A DNA stretch of 64,000 nt from UBA7236 sp044227505 (GTDB lineage Bacteria; Bacteroidota; Bacteroidia; Chitinophagales; BACL12): the NCBI GenBank assembly GCA_044227505.1, contig JBGAWP010000007.1:1-64000 (forward strand). The letters are read 5' to 3'. The position numbers and the translations under genes were made by a program. Positions within the stretch are counted from its first letter, which is position 1; the number at the start of each line of letters is the position of its first letter. Below are positions 52,779 through 61,975 of the stretch, piece by piece. The notes beneath the pieces were generated by a model that was not told where the DNA came from, made no database searches, and saw only the letters and a list, made by a program, of their open reading frames with translations.

Positions 52779-55636
52779 AATATGTTAAAATAAGGTAAAG
52801 TGATTATTACTTTAGTGCCTGCGGGCTCATGTTTTTCATCATAAAGATCCTGCAGATCCAAGGTAAATTTTTCGGAATAATTTTTCAAATTTAAAGCGAG
52901 GATAAATTCATTTATTATTTCAATAGCTTTAGATTGATGTTCCTTTGTTGAGCTATTTAGTTTTGCCGCATTTCTGCCAATTCCATTGTCCGTAATACTG
53001 CAAATGAGCTGACCGTTTGATTTTGCAAAATCCAATTGTATCAATCCTTGCGATTGCATAGGAACTATACCATGCACAATAGAATTTTCTAAAAATGGCT
53101 GCACCAACATGGGAGGAATTCCAGTTTTCGAAATATTGATACTTTCATCCATTGCTATCTTATAAACAAATTTATCAGGATAGCGCAACTGTGTAAGGTC
53201 GAGATATAGTTTTAAATATTCTATCTCTTTCTCCAACGAAACAACCTGATCGGTATTTTCCAAAATGCTTCGCAATAATTTGGAAAATTTGGAAATATAT
53301 TCATTGGCCTTTACAGTATCATTTTCCGCATAAAATCCTTTAATTGAATTTAAAGTATTAAATATGAAGTGCGGATTCATTTGTAAACGCATTGCCTTGT
53401 GTTCCAATTCTAATAATTTCCTTTCTGTTTCCATCGCCTCCTTTTCTGCAGCATAGTTAGCTTTAATAGTTTTTAATCGCAGTTTCCAAACAAAATAGAT
53501 GGCTGCTGCAACAATTAAAGCTATAGCTACATAAAACCACCACATTTGCCAAAATGGAGTTCGAATAATGTAATTGATCGAAAGTGTTTCACTATATATT
53601 CCCGAGCGATTCACAGCTCGAACTTTAAAAACATAATTCCCGGGAGGAAGCGATTTATAGGTAATAATTCTTTCTCGGGTTCTTTGCCAATTTTCGTCAT
53701 ATCCTTCTAATACATATTCATACGATAAATTCTTGTGGTCTCTGAAGGAAACACCGGTATAGGAGATCGTGATCTCATTTTGATTATAACTAAATGATTT
53801 GTCCTGATTTTGAAGTTCTGATTGATTGGATACAATAAAATCCTGTAAAACGATCTTGGGTTTGGACTCATTTCTATATGTATTCTTTCTGGAAAATGAA
53901 ATTAATCCGTTTTCCGTTCCTAAATATATTGTTCCGTTTATTTCCTCAATGGCAAATATGCGGTTTGAAAATGCTCCGGCAGATATATTTAAAATATTAA
54001 CAATAGGTTTTTTATCCATGGTGATCGCTACCAATTCATTGCTTGCGCTTGCTAATATATGTTCCGAGCTCAATATTTTAATCGCATAACAATCGTTATA
54101 GGGCATTCCGTCGGCTGATGTAATCGTAAATTCAAGTTTGTCGTCGCGCACGACTAAAATTCCATTGGTATTTGTTGCTACATAGGTTCTCCCGGAGGCG
54201 GAATCATATTTAATATCTCTGATAAATGCTTTGAACAAGGGATCTATTTTTCCAAAATCGATCAATACATTATCACGGTAACAAAATAACCCATGTATCG
54301 TGCCGATCCAGGCTTCATTCGATTTTCCTGCAGTCAAAACATTACATCTTGATTTTATTAAAGTATATTTTTCCTGACCATAACGCGTTGCTATTGTGTA
54401 GGCTATCTCTTCATCAAAATTATCCGCACTAAATTTTAATACATATTCCTGACCTAAAATCAGCGAATTTTTTCCAAACTGAAGCAGGTCGTTACCGTAA
54501 AAATCGTAATATTTCTTTTCGCCATTTTCAATTTTTAAAAGTCCGCTTTTTGATACTACCCATGTTTCATTTTCAAAATGACGGATGTTAACGATATCAT
54601 GATTAATCTTTGACGGAAATTGATAATTAGTAATTGTTCCTGTATTATCAATTATTGCGTAATCGTCATTCGTTAATCCGATCCATAGATTGTTGTTCTT
54701 ATCTTTTTCCAGACAGGTAATTATTTTTGAGGGTAGATTTGGTTCATTGTATTTTAATATATTTAGCGATTGCACCAGATGAACCCCATCTTCCAAAGTT
54801 GATATCCAAAGATTGTTTTCAAAATCTTTTTCAATACAAGTAACTGCCCAGTCGGGAAAATAATTTTTAAGGGTTGATGTATCGTTTGGATTCAGAATAT
54901 AAAGCCCCTTTCTGGTCCCGATAAATAAAGAGGAGTCAGAAAATAATTTCATGAAAATAATTTCAACACTTTTTTCGGGGAGTGTTATGAGTTTCTCAAA
55001 TTGGTCAGTCCCCTTTTTATAATATACATTTAAAAAAACCCCGATAACAATTTGATCCTTGTAAATAGACCCTCTTGGATTATAATGCCTGTTCAATAAA
55101 CTTTCTTCTATGGTATATACAGAATCATTTTGTACCCATAAAAAATTATAGATCATTTTATTGTAGGTGATCTCCACACTGTCTTCAGGTGTTATCTTAC
55201 AAACTATTTCATTCTTAGAAGCGAAATACATATTTCCCTTCTCATCTTCAAATTCACCTATTACAATTTTTGTAAAGGGAATTTTTGCAAGCATTTTATT
55301 ATTTTCCGGAGTATTTAATTTCCCGTTTTGATAATAGGATAATTTTCCATTTAGCGGAATGAACCATATCCGATGTTGTGAATCTTCATAAATGCGAAAA
55401 ATTTCATTGTCAGGTAAACCATTGGCAGTAGAAAAGTGCTCAAAATCATAACTGTCATATTGATACACCCCGGCATCCGTACTCAGCCAGATAAATCCCT
55501 CACTATCCTGCAATACATAATAAACTGTTGATGACAAATACACATCATCAGGATTTATCCTCGTAGCCAATGGATCCTGAGCCTTTAATCCAAAACCCGC
55601 AAAACAAAATACCAATATGGCAACTACCTTTTTCAG
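52775..55636 (-). CDS. Propeller-type sensor histidine kinase (LytS-like)
   Basis: I take the start as CTG 55636, giving 953 residues with a complete signal peptide (MKKVVAILVFCFAGFGLKAQ). The only later candidate, TTG 55615, would cut that signal in half, and no ATG is available. The periplasmic part has about 12-14 two-component regulator propeller repeats (GFIWLSTDAGVYQYDSYDF, NNLWIGLTNDD, GTIYLGTENGLISF). A Y_Y_Y domain follows (YVLEGYDENWQ ... PPGNYVFKVRAVN), then one membrane helix (about 695-715). The cytoplasmic kinase has NPHFIFNTLNSI with the phospho-His and an ATPase part with QPFLENSIVHG and DNGIGR. It senses an unknown outside signal and phosphorylates the coupled LytTR regulator. 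Confidence 0.9.
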   Translation of the reverse strand: MKKVVAILVFCFAGFGLKAQDPLATRINPDDVYLSSTVYYVLQDSEGFIWLSTDAGVYQYDSYDFEHFSTANGLPDNEIFRIYEDSQHRIWFIPLNGKLSYYQNGKLNTPENNKMLAKIPFTKIVIGEFEDEKGNMYFASKNEIVCKITPEDSVEITYNKMIYNFLWVQNDSVYTIEESLLNRHYNPRGSIYKDQIVIGVFLNVYYKKGTDQFEKLITLPEKSVEIIFMKLFSDSSLFIGTRKGLYILNPNDTSTLKNYFPDWAVTCIEKDFENNLWISTLEDGVHLVQSLNILKYNEPNLPSKIITCLEKDKNNNLWIGLTNDDYAIIDNTGTITNYQFPSKINHDIVNIRHFENETWVVSKSGLLKIENGEKKYYDFYGNDLLQFGKNSLILGQEYVLKFSADNFDEEIAYTIATRYGQEKYTLIKSRCNVLTAGKSNEAWIGTIHGLFCYRDNVLIDFGKIDPLFKAFIRDIKYDSASGRTYVATNTNGILVVRDDKLEFTITSADGMPYNDCYAIKILSSEHILASASNELVAITMDKKPIVNILNISAGAFSNRIFAIEEINGTIYLGTENGLISFSRKNTYRNESKPKIVLQDFIVSNQSELQNQDKSFSYNQNEITISYTGVSFRDHKNLSYEYVLEGYDENWQRTRERIITYKSLPPGNYVFKVRAVNRSGIYSETLSINYIIRTPFWQMWWFYVAIALIVAAAIYFVWKLRLKTIKANYAAEKEAMETERKLLELEHKAMRLQMNPHFIFNTLNSIKGFYAENDTVKANEYISKFSKLLRSILENTDQVVSLEKEIEYLKLYLDLTQLRYPDKFVYKIAMDESINISKTGIPPMLVQPFLENSIVHGIVPMQSQGLIQLDFAKSNGQLICSITDNGIGRNAAKLNSSTKEHQSKAIEIINEFILALNLKNYSEKFTLDLQDLYDEKHEPAGTKVIITLPYFNIL

Positions 55637-56049
55637 AAGTCTTTAATTTGGGTCGAATTTAGTGGTTTCTATGTTACTCTTGTATTTGTTGACAGCTAAT
55701 AATTGCAATGGCTATGACAACTGTATGTTTATTGGGGATAAGTGTTTAACCAAAGTTGAAATTTGAATTGCGGTGATGTTTGCCGGTAAGACGGCAAGAA
55801 CGGTAAGAGGGCGGTAAGAAATTTATTTGTTATACAAGGGGTTGGAAAAGAGTTTGTTGAGATAGGTTTTGGAGCATTAATATTAAACTTATTTTCAATT
55901 AGAGTTACAGTTATCCAAAGTTAAAATATTAGTTTTCTATTTAAAAGCATTTACCGTAATCACCCGCATCAATAGAAATAATTGACCGGAGGTCCCGGCT
56001 GTTAATTGGTACATCGGCACATCTTTTGGCTGTTCATCGGTACATTAAT
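55637..56049. repeat. Intergenic region between kinase and proS
   Basis: A GCCGGTAAGACGGCAAGAACGGTAAGA short-repeat stretch lies at about 55780-55820 and partly recurs near 28.26 kb. ATTGGTACATCGG repeats with GGCTGTTC at 55995-56046 match those at 29873-29934. The remaining sequence is AT-rich with no gene. The kinase promoter should be here, but I cannot identify it. Confidence 0.6.
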
Positions 56050-57525
56050 TCAATATGCCCTCGCAAACAAAACCCGTTTATTACTGGTCTTCCCTGAATA
56101 AACACAAACTCCTACTTCCTCCTTCGCATCCAAAGGAATGCACCTAATCGTGGCTTTGGTTTCCGCTTTAATTTTTTCTTCCGTTTCTGCCGTGCCATCC
56201 CAATGCGCGGAAATAAAACCACCCAATTCAATTTGTGTTTTAAATTCTTCCCAGGTATTTACTTCAAAATAATGCGATGTGCGAAAAGCTAATGCTTTAT
56301 TATACATATTTTGCTGTATATCCTCTAACAAATTCTGAATATATACTCCAACATTTTCATTGGAAATAGTGGTTTTTTCTTTTGTATCTCTTCGTGCAAT
56401 TTCCAACGTGTTATTTTCCACATCGCGCATACCCATTGCAATGCGCACCGGAACTCCTTTTAATTCATATTCTGCAAATTTCCATCCCGGTTTTGCATTA
56501 TCGCTGTCGTCGAATTTTACGGAAATATTTAATTTTTTTAATTCTGCAATTATGATATCCGCTTTTTCGCCGATCTGATTTAATTGTTCAACATTTTTAA
56601 AAATCGGAACAATTACAACATGTAAAGGAGCAAGTCTTGGAGGAATAATTAAACCATCATCATCGCTATGCGCCATTATTAATGCTCCCATCATTCTGGT
56701 ACTCACACCCCAGCTTGTTGCCCAGGCATATTCCAGTTTTCCTTCTTTACTTAAGAATTTTACATCAAAGGCCTTTGCAAAATTTTGTCCTAAAAAATGG
56801 CTAGTTCCGTTTTGTAATGCCTTTCCATCCTGCATCAATGCCTCCACACAATAAGTATCTTCTGCACCGGCAAATCTTTCACTTTCGGTTTTAATACCCA
56901 TAATTACGGGAACGGCCATATAATTCTCCATAAAATCGGCATATATATGAAGCATTTTCAAGGTTTCTTCCACTGCCTCCTCTTTGGTTGCGTGTGCGGT
57001 ATGTCCTTCCTGCCAATGAAATTCCGAAGTCCTTAAAAATAATCTGGTACGCATTTCCCAACGCATCACATTTGCCCATTGATTTATCAGAATTGGCAGG
57101 TCGCGGTAGCTTTGTATCCAGTTTTTATAGCAATTCCAGATAATTGTCTCACTGGTTGGACGAATAATTAACTCCTCTTCCAGCTTCGATTCCGGGTCTA
57201 CTATCAGTTTTCCCTTGTTATTTGGGTCTGTTTTTAGTCGGTAATGCGTTACTACGGCACATTCTTTGGCAAATCCCTCCGCATGACCTTCCTCTTTTTC
57301 AAGAAAACTTTTAGGTATCAAAAGCGGAAAACTGGCATTAACATGTCCTGTGTCCTTGAATTTTTTGTCCAGAATACTTTTCATATTCTCCCAAATGGCC
57401 CAACCGTGAGGTTTTATCACCATACAGCCCCGAACTGCTGAATTCTCCGCTAACCCGCTCTGTATAACGAGATCGTTATACCATTCCGAATAGTTTATAT
57501 CTCTTTTTGTAATCTTCTCCGCCAT
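56050..57525 (-). CDS. proS: Prolyl-tRNA synthetase, archaeal/eukaryotic-type (ProS type 3)
   Basis: This enzyme charges tRNA-Pro with proline. At 491 residues it is the short form without the bacterial editing insertion. Class II motifs are seen as the KPHGWAIWENM region, motif 2 LFLRTSEFHWQEGHTAHAT, and GTSHFLGQNFAKAFDV. WATSWGVSTRMMGALIMAHSDDDGL is motif 3. The anticodon-binding domain starts LAPLHVVIVPIF (about 315), and the C-terminal zinc-like domain ends CVYSGKTSNKRVLFARAY. The archaeal form is usual in Bacteroidota. The gene is single and divergent from the Tyr-rich lipoprotein gene. Confidence 0.96.
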   Translation of the reverse strand: MAEKITKRDINYSEWYNDLVIQSGLAENSAVRGCMVIKPHGWAIWENMKSILDKKFKDTGHVNASFPLLIPKSFLEKEEGHAEGFAKECAVVTHYRLKTDPNNKGKLIVDPESKLEEELIIRPTSETIIWNCYKNWIQSYRDLPILINQWANVMRWEMRTRLFLRTSEFHWQEGHTAHATKEEAVEETLKMLHIYADFMENYMAVPVIMGIKTESERFAGAEDTYCVEALMQDGKALQNGTSHFLGQNFAKAFDVKFLSKEGKLEYAWATSWGVSTRMMGALIMAHSDDDGLIIPPRLAPLHVVIVPIFKNVEQLNQIGEKADIIIAELKKLNISVKFDDSDNAKPGWKFAEYELKGVPVRIAMGMRDVENNTLEIARRDTKEKTTISNENVGVYIQNLLEDIQQNMYNKALAFRTSHYFEVNTWEEFKTQIELGGFISAHWDGTAETEEKIKAETKATIRCIPLDAKEEVGVCVYSGKTSNKRVLFARAY

Positions 57526-57622
57526 ATATTAATTTTGGTATGATTTTGGAATAAAGTGCATTGTCGCAAAATTAAGAATTGCACAATCAGCAAACAGATT
57601 AATAACAATTAAAATATCAGTT

Positions 57623-59188
57623 ATGAAATTGAGATACTTACCGATTATAGCCGCAATGGGATTTTTAGCATCATCATGCGCTACCCAAACAGCTTCACGA
57701 GGTTCTTCCACTGACGATATTTACTTCAGCACAGAGGATGCACAGGCATCTACCATTACAACCGAAACTACAACCACCACCAATACTTCTGATACTTATA
57801 CCACTTATCCAGGAAATTCCGAGAAAGTGGATTACAATCAGCCTTCCGGCTCTGATGCCGATTACAGAACAGGTTCGGAAGATCTTTCTTCTGAAACCTA
57901 TTATGACGATGAAGGAAATACATATGTAGTAAATAATTATTATGAAGATGATAATTATGGATATGACGACTACGACGATTATTATTACACAACCAACATT
58001 TACCGATACTATTATCCATACAGCGGTTTCGGATACTATTCTCATTGTTATTCACCTTATTATTATAATCCATACGGTTGGAATATAAGTTTTGGATGGG
58101 GTTACGGTAGTTGTTATCCTTATGGATATTACAACCCATGGTCATGTCACAATTATGGATATTACGGATATTATGATCCTTGGTATTCTCCTTATTATGG
58201 ATATGGTTATGGTTACGGCGGATATGGTAACGGTTATTACAACGGATATTACGATGGTTACTATAATGGCTATTATGACGGATATTATGGCAGCGGTTAT
58301 GGCAACGACGGATATTATGGGTACAGCGATAACGGATATTATTATGGACCAAATACTTCAACAGGTTCCAATACAAATACAGGAAGCAGTTCTGTAGATA
58401 TGATCGCAGCAGGATATGATAAAACAGGAAATACTGATCTGAACCATATATTAACTGATAAAGGAACACTTGAAGTAAATAAAGGTGATGTAAACATCAA
58501 CGCAGCTTCCTCAGATAATGGAACAACAATTGGTTCTCCGGAATTTACATCTATCAAAGGTGTTACCGCAAAAGATGAGGTTGCAGGATTAAATAATGAT
58601 GCAGTTGCCATAAATAATGAAAAACCTATTACAACAGGACAAAATGCAACTAAAGAATCAGGTTCTGTAAAAGTGATAAAATATTATAGTGCAGCTGATG
58701 CTCCTGTAAAAAATACAATTTCAGAAAATGTTACTTCGCCTGTTGTGAAAACAGATCGCGGTATCATTCGCAGCAACGATAATAATTATTCTGTGAGTAA
58801 ACCATCTGCCAACTATCAACCAAAAGGTGGTGGACCAGTTAAACCTGCAGCTGATGCGCCTATACAAAAACAAAATTATCAGCAAAAACAAAATAACTCA
58901 AATAATCCACAGGTAAAACCACAATATAATGGAATACCTGAAAATAAAAATACTTACGATCAGCCTTCAAGACCTGATAGTAATCCTTCAAAAAATTATG
59001 AACAGCCCGTAAAGAAAAATACTTACGAAGCACCAAAAACAAATTCAGGTTCTTCAGGTAAAAGCACTTATGGAAATAGCGGAAGTTCGCCAAAAAGCAG
59101 CGGAAGTTATTCAAGCGGATCCTCAGGAAGCAGACCTTCCAGCAGTGGAAGCAGTTCATCTCCAAAAAAGAGAAGCGGAGGAAAATAA
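57623..59188 (+). CDS. Tyr/Gly-rich lipoprotein, low complexity
   Basis: This 521-residue protein has a lipoprotein-type signal (MKLRYLPIIAAMGFLASSC, Cys19 the likely lipidated residue). A Thr/Ser/Asp-rich spacer leads to a remarkable Tyr-rich tract (about 110-250), where Tyr and Gly make up most positions in words such as YGYGYGYGGYGNGYYNGYYDG. It also has several Cys in CHSPYYYNP-like contexts. The second half is Asn/Lys/Pro/Ser-rich and ends in a Ser/Gly tail (SSGSSGSRPSSSGSSSSP) with basic KKRSGGK. Similar Tyr-rich proteins are found in other Bacteroidota without known function. Extracellular cohesion or metal binding is possible. A FadL-like gene follows after 29 bp. Confidence 0.78.
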   Translation: MKLRYLPIIAAMGFLASSCATQTASRGSSTDDIYFSTEDAQASTITTETTTTTNTSDTYTTYPGNSEKVDYNQPSGSDADYRTGSEDLSSETYYDDEGNTYVVNNYYEDDNYGYDDYDDYYYTTNIYRYYYPYSGFGYYSHCYSPYYYNPYGWNISFGWGYGSCYPYGYYNPWSCHNYGYYGYYDPWYSPYYGYGYGYGGYGNGYYNGYYDGYYNGYYDGYYGSGYGNDGYYGYSDNGYYYGPNTSTGSNTNTGSSSVDMIAAGYDKTGNTDLNHILTDKGTLEVNKGDVNINAASSDNGTTIGSPEFTSIKGVTAKDEVAGLNNDAVAINNEKPITTGQNATKESGSVKVIKYYSAADAPVKNTISENVTSPVVKTDRGIIRSNDNNYSVSKPSANYQPKGGGPVKPAADAPIQKQNYQQKQNNSNNPQVKPQYNGIPENKNTYDQPSRPDSNPSKNYEQPVKKNTYEAPKTNSGSSGKSTYGNSGSSPKSSGSYSSGSSGSRPSSSGSSSSPKKRSGGK

Positions 59189-59217
59189 TATCACAAATAA
59201 TTAAATAATCAAGAGCC

Positions 59218-60726
59218 ATGACAAAAATATTTACATTGGTTTTAGCTACTGCTTTGTCTGTATCAATGTATGCACAAAGCGATGCAGATGCACTTCGATA
59301 TTCGATGCTCGATTTCGGGGGAACAGCAAGATCATTAGGTTCCGGTAATGCCTATGGAGCGATTGGTGGCGACATGAGTTCCATGAGTATGAATCCTGCA
59401 GGACTCGGTATTTACAGAAGTTCAGAATTTGTGATCACTCCGGGATTATTAAGTATCAATACTGAAAGTAATTACCTCGGACAGACAAGTACCGACAGCA
59501 GATATAATTTTTATATGAGCAATTTCGGATTTGTATTCAGTAAAATAAATCCGGGTAAAGAAACTGCAAGAGATGGATGGGTTGGTGGTTCATTTGGAAT
59601 CGGATATAACAGACTTGCAAATTTTAACAGTTCGACACTTTATTCTGGATACAATGAGGAAAGTTCTTTATTAAATACTTATGTGGATTATTTAAATGCA
59701 AATGGTGGAACTAATCCTTCGGATGCATTTGCAAGTGATCCCTTTGGTGCCGGATTAGCTTGGGAAACATATTTAATAAATCCATTGCCATCAGATTCAA
59801 CACAATATTATGGCGTGATCACTGATGGAAATGTTCAGCAAACAAAATCACTGATCACTAAAGGCGGACTTAACGAAGTTGCAATATCATTTGCAGGAAA
59901 TTATGGCAACAGATTATATGTTGGAGGAACTATCGGAATTCCAAGTATTAGATATTCCAGTTCCAGTGTTTATACTGAAAATGATATCAATCAAATGCAT
60001 AACGATTTTGAGGAATTTACCTTGGCAGATTATTCTGAAACAAACGGAATTGGTATTAATGCAAAATTCGGTTTGATCTATAAGATCAGTGACTATTTCC
60101 GGGTAGGTGCATCGATTCATTCGCCAAGCCTTTTCGGATTAAGTGATACTTATTATTCCTCCATGAGCAGTGGACTTGATACTTCAGGCAGCTATTCGTA
60201 TGACTCACCAACAGGAGAATTTGATTATGAATTAATTACCCCTTGGAGAGTTATAGGTAGTGCCGCCATTACATTAAAGAATATTGGGTTTATTAGCGCT
60301 GATTATGAATTTGTTGATTACAGTGAAGCAGGATTTAATTTCAATCGCAGCTTAGATGCCGGTGATCTTTCGTACGAAAATACGGTAAATACAAATATTG
60401 ATACCAAATACGGTGCGGTTTCAAATCTTCGATTAGGCGCCGAATTAATGTATGATGTATTTAGATTCAGAGGAGGATATATTATTAGTGGCTCACCTTT
60501 TAATGAAGGCATTGCTGCTAATAATGCAGACTTTGCTAAAAATACCATAACTGCAGGAGTTGGAATAAAAGAAAAATCCTACTTTATAGATCTTGCATTT
60601 TCACATGCTACAACAACAGAATACGACATACAATATATTTACGATAATGGTGCCGGAGTAAACGAAGGTGCAACCATAGATAAATCTTTAAATAATTTCC
60701 TTTTAAGTTTTGGTTTTAGGTTTTAA
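59218..60726 (+). CDS. FadL-like outer membrane transport protein
   Basis: This 502-residue beta-barrel protein has a signal peptide (MTKIFTLVLATALSVSMYAQ). The mature N terminus DADALRYSMLDFGGTARSLGSGNAYGAIGGDMSSMSMNPAGLGIYRSSEF matches the OmpP1/FadL/TodX group, whose N-terminal hatch ends in NPAG. Alternating aromatic strands continue to the terminal Phe (LLSFGFRF), the BAM recognition signature. Members carry hydrophobic compounds across the outer membrane; some Bacteroidota paralogs serve the T9SS (PorV). It lies 29 bp downstream of the Tyr-rich lipoprotein, suggesting an outer-membrane pair. Confidence 0.85.
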   Translation: MTKIFTLVLATALSVSMYAQSDADALRYSMLDFGGTARSLGSGNAYGAIGGDMSSMSMNPAGLGIYRSSEFVITPGLLSINTESNYLGQTSTDSRYNFYMSNFGFVFSKINPGKETARDGWVGGSFGIGYNRLANFNSSTLYSGYNEESSLLNTYVDYLNANGGTNPSDAFASDPFGAGLAWETYLINPLPSDSTQYYGVITDGNVQQTKSLITKGGLNEVAISFAGNYGNRLYVGGTIGIPSIRYSSSSVYTENDINQMHNDFEEFTLADYSETNGIGINAKFGLIYKISDYFRVGASIHSPSLFGLSDTYYSSMSSGLDTSGSYSYDSPTGEFDYELITPWRVIGSAAITLKNIGFISADYEFVDYSEAGFNFNRSLDAGDLSYENTVNTNIDTKYGAVSNLRLGAELMYDVFRFRGGYIISGSPFNEGIAANNADFAKNTITAGVGIKEKSYFIDLAFSHATTTEYDIQYIYDNGAGVNEGATIDKSLNNFLLSFGFRF

Positions 60727-60745
60727 TGATTGTCAGTGAAGCAAC

Positions 60746-60777
60746 GCCCTCCTGGTGGTTCGGGAGGGCTTTTTTTT
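60746..60777 (+). terminator. Terminator after FadL-like gene
   Basis: The stem GCCCTCC / GGAGGGC (60746-60752, 60763-60769) is followed by eight T residues. Confidence 0.88.
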
Positions 60778-61440
60778 GGCCCCCTACCCCATAGCGGAGT
60801 AAGTTTTCGTTAACATTGAAAGTTGATTTCGGAGGAAAATTATTCGGGTTGTCGATCCGATTAATGTTTATTATTTGTTGATTGTTATTTGATATTCCTA
60901 AGGGTTCAATACGGAGGAAATTCACCCGGGCTATCGAAAATCTTAATTTTTTTTATTTTTTGCTTATTATTTTTTATTCCCTTCCGCCTCGGGCCCCATC
61001 TCATATCTTCCCTAATTTTACTCCGTAAGACCTACCAGGTTAAAAAAAATTTGGTAGGTCATGGTACAGGGCTGCGTTTCGTAAATCATCCATTCCTCTT
61101 CATCGTTATATTCGAAGGAAAATTTCCATAGGGTCGATTGTTTAATGTTCTTTATTCCTTGTTCTTTACCTGCCTGCCGCTGACGCTGTCGGCAGGCAGG
61201 TTCGATATTATTTTTTTGTTTTGGGTTAACAAGAGTTTACCTGGTTTGCAAATGTTTATAGGGTTGAGTTCCGATTAATGTTTTTTATTTTTTGATTGTT
61301 ATTTATCATTTCTTTGGGTTTACAAAAGTTTCAGGGTTAGTTTCCGATAAACATTCTAATCTCCCACATCAAACATTACTCTCCGATTCAAAATCCTCGT
61401 TTGGGCTAAAGCCCATTTTGGAGGGCGTGCTTTTTCCCCA
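60778..61440. repeat. Dispersed repeats between FadL-like gene and 64-bp array
   Basis: The phrase TCCGATTAATGTTTATTATTTGTTGATTGTTATTT-like (about 60855) recurs at about 61270. Its flank GAGGAAAATTATTCGGG has a partner at about 60914. A hairpin of the GACCTACCAGG family lies at 61029-61060 and a CCTGCCTGCCG hairpin at 61169-61200. No credible gene is seen. Confidence 0.65.
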
Positions 61441-61717
61441 CCGGCTAAAGCCGGGGGTTATTGTTATTTGGATAAAGCCCTTTTATGTGGAGTGAGTTTT
61501 CCTACCGGCTGAAGTCGGGAGTTATTGTTATTTGGGTAATGCCCTTTATGTGATGTGAGTTTTCCTACCGGCTGAAGTCGGGGGTTATTGTTATTTGGAT
61601 AAAGCCCTTTTATGTGGAGTGAGTTTTCCTATTGGCTGAAGTCGGGGGTTATTGTTATTTGGATAAAGCCCTTTTATGTGGAGTGAGTTTTCCTACCTGC
61701 TAAAGCCGGGGGTTATT
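61441..61717. repeat. 64-bp tandem array, four units plus partial
   Basis: Units begin at 61441, 61505, 61568, 61632 and 61696 (the last partial), so the period is 63-64 bp. Each starts CCGGCTAAAGCCGG or CCGGCTGAAGTCGG, then has GGGTTATTGTTATTTGG, ATAAAGCCC, TTTTATGTGG and AGTGAGTTTTCCTA. A decayed unit with GGGCTAAAGCCC precedes it at 61393-61440. No open frame of note is present. After the array, 61718-61910 holds nothing recognisable. Confidence 0.9.
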
Positions 61718-61910
61718 AAATTGTTTTAGGCGGTTTTTTGTTTTGCCAATCCATAAGATGGGGCCGTAAAATAACCATGAGGAAATCGACCTCATTTAAT
61801 TTGATTTTCGTCCATGACAACCCTCTCTTAATTTAAAACGCTCCAATAAAAATAAACTACGGCTGTTCATTCGTGGCAATTCTTTTTTAAATCCATTTTG
61901 TGCATAAAAA

Positions 61911-61954
61911 AAGCCACGAATTCACGAATTTAAAAATTCATGGATTGGTGGCTT
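61911..61954 (-). terminator. Terminator of gyrB
   Basis: The stem AAGCCAC / GTGGCTT with further pairing of the GAATT/AATTC parts lies 22 bp beyond the gyrB stop. It is followed on the minus strand by seven T residues. Confidence 0.8.
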
Positions 61955-61975
61955 AAATTTATTTTTAATGATTAA

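Noticed and set aside
58092..58397. 101-codon frame inside the Tyr-rich gene, same strand
   Set aside because: It is the shifted reading of the TATTACGGA-type tract (Met/Ile/Asp-rich) and a shadow of the real gene.
57768..58469. Long antisense open frame (233 codons) opposite the Tyr-rich gene
   Set aside because: The Tyr/Gly-rich codons of the real gene read as Asn/His/Ile/Arg on the other strand and stay open by composition; no start context or domain.
61292..61495. 67-codon frame running into the 64-bp array
   Set aside because: The last third is array translation and no conserved domain or start context is visible.
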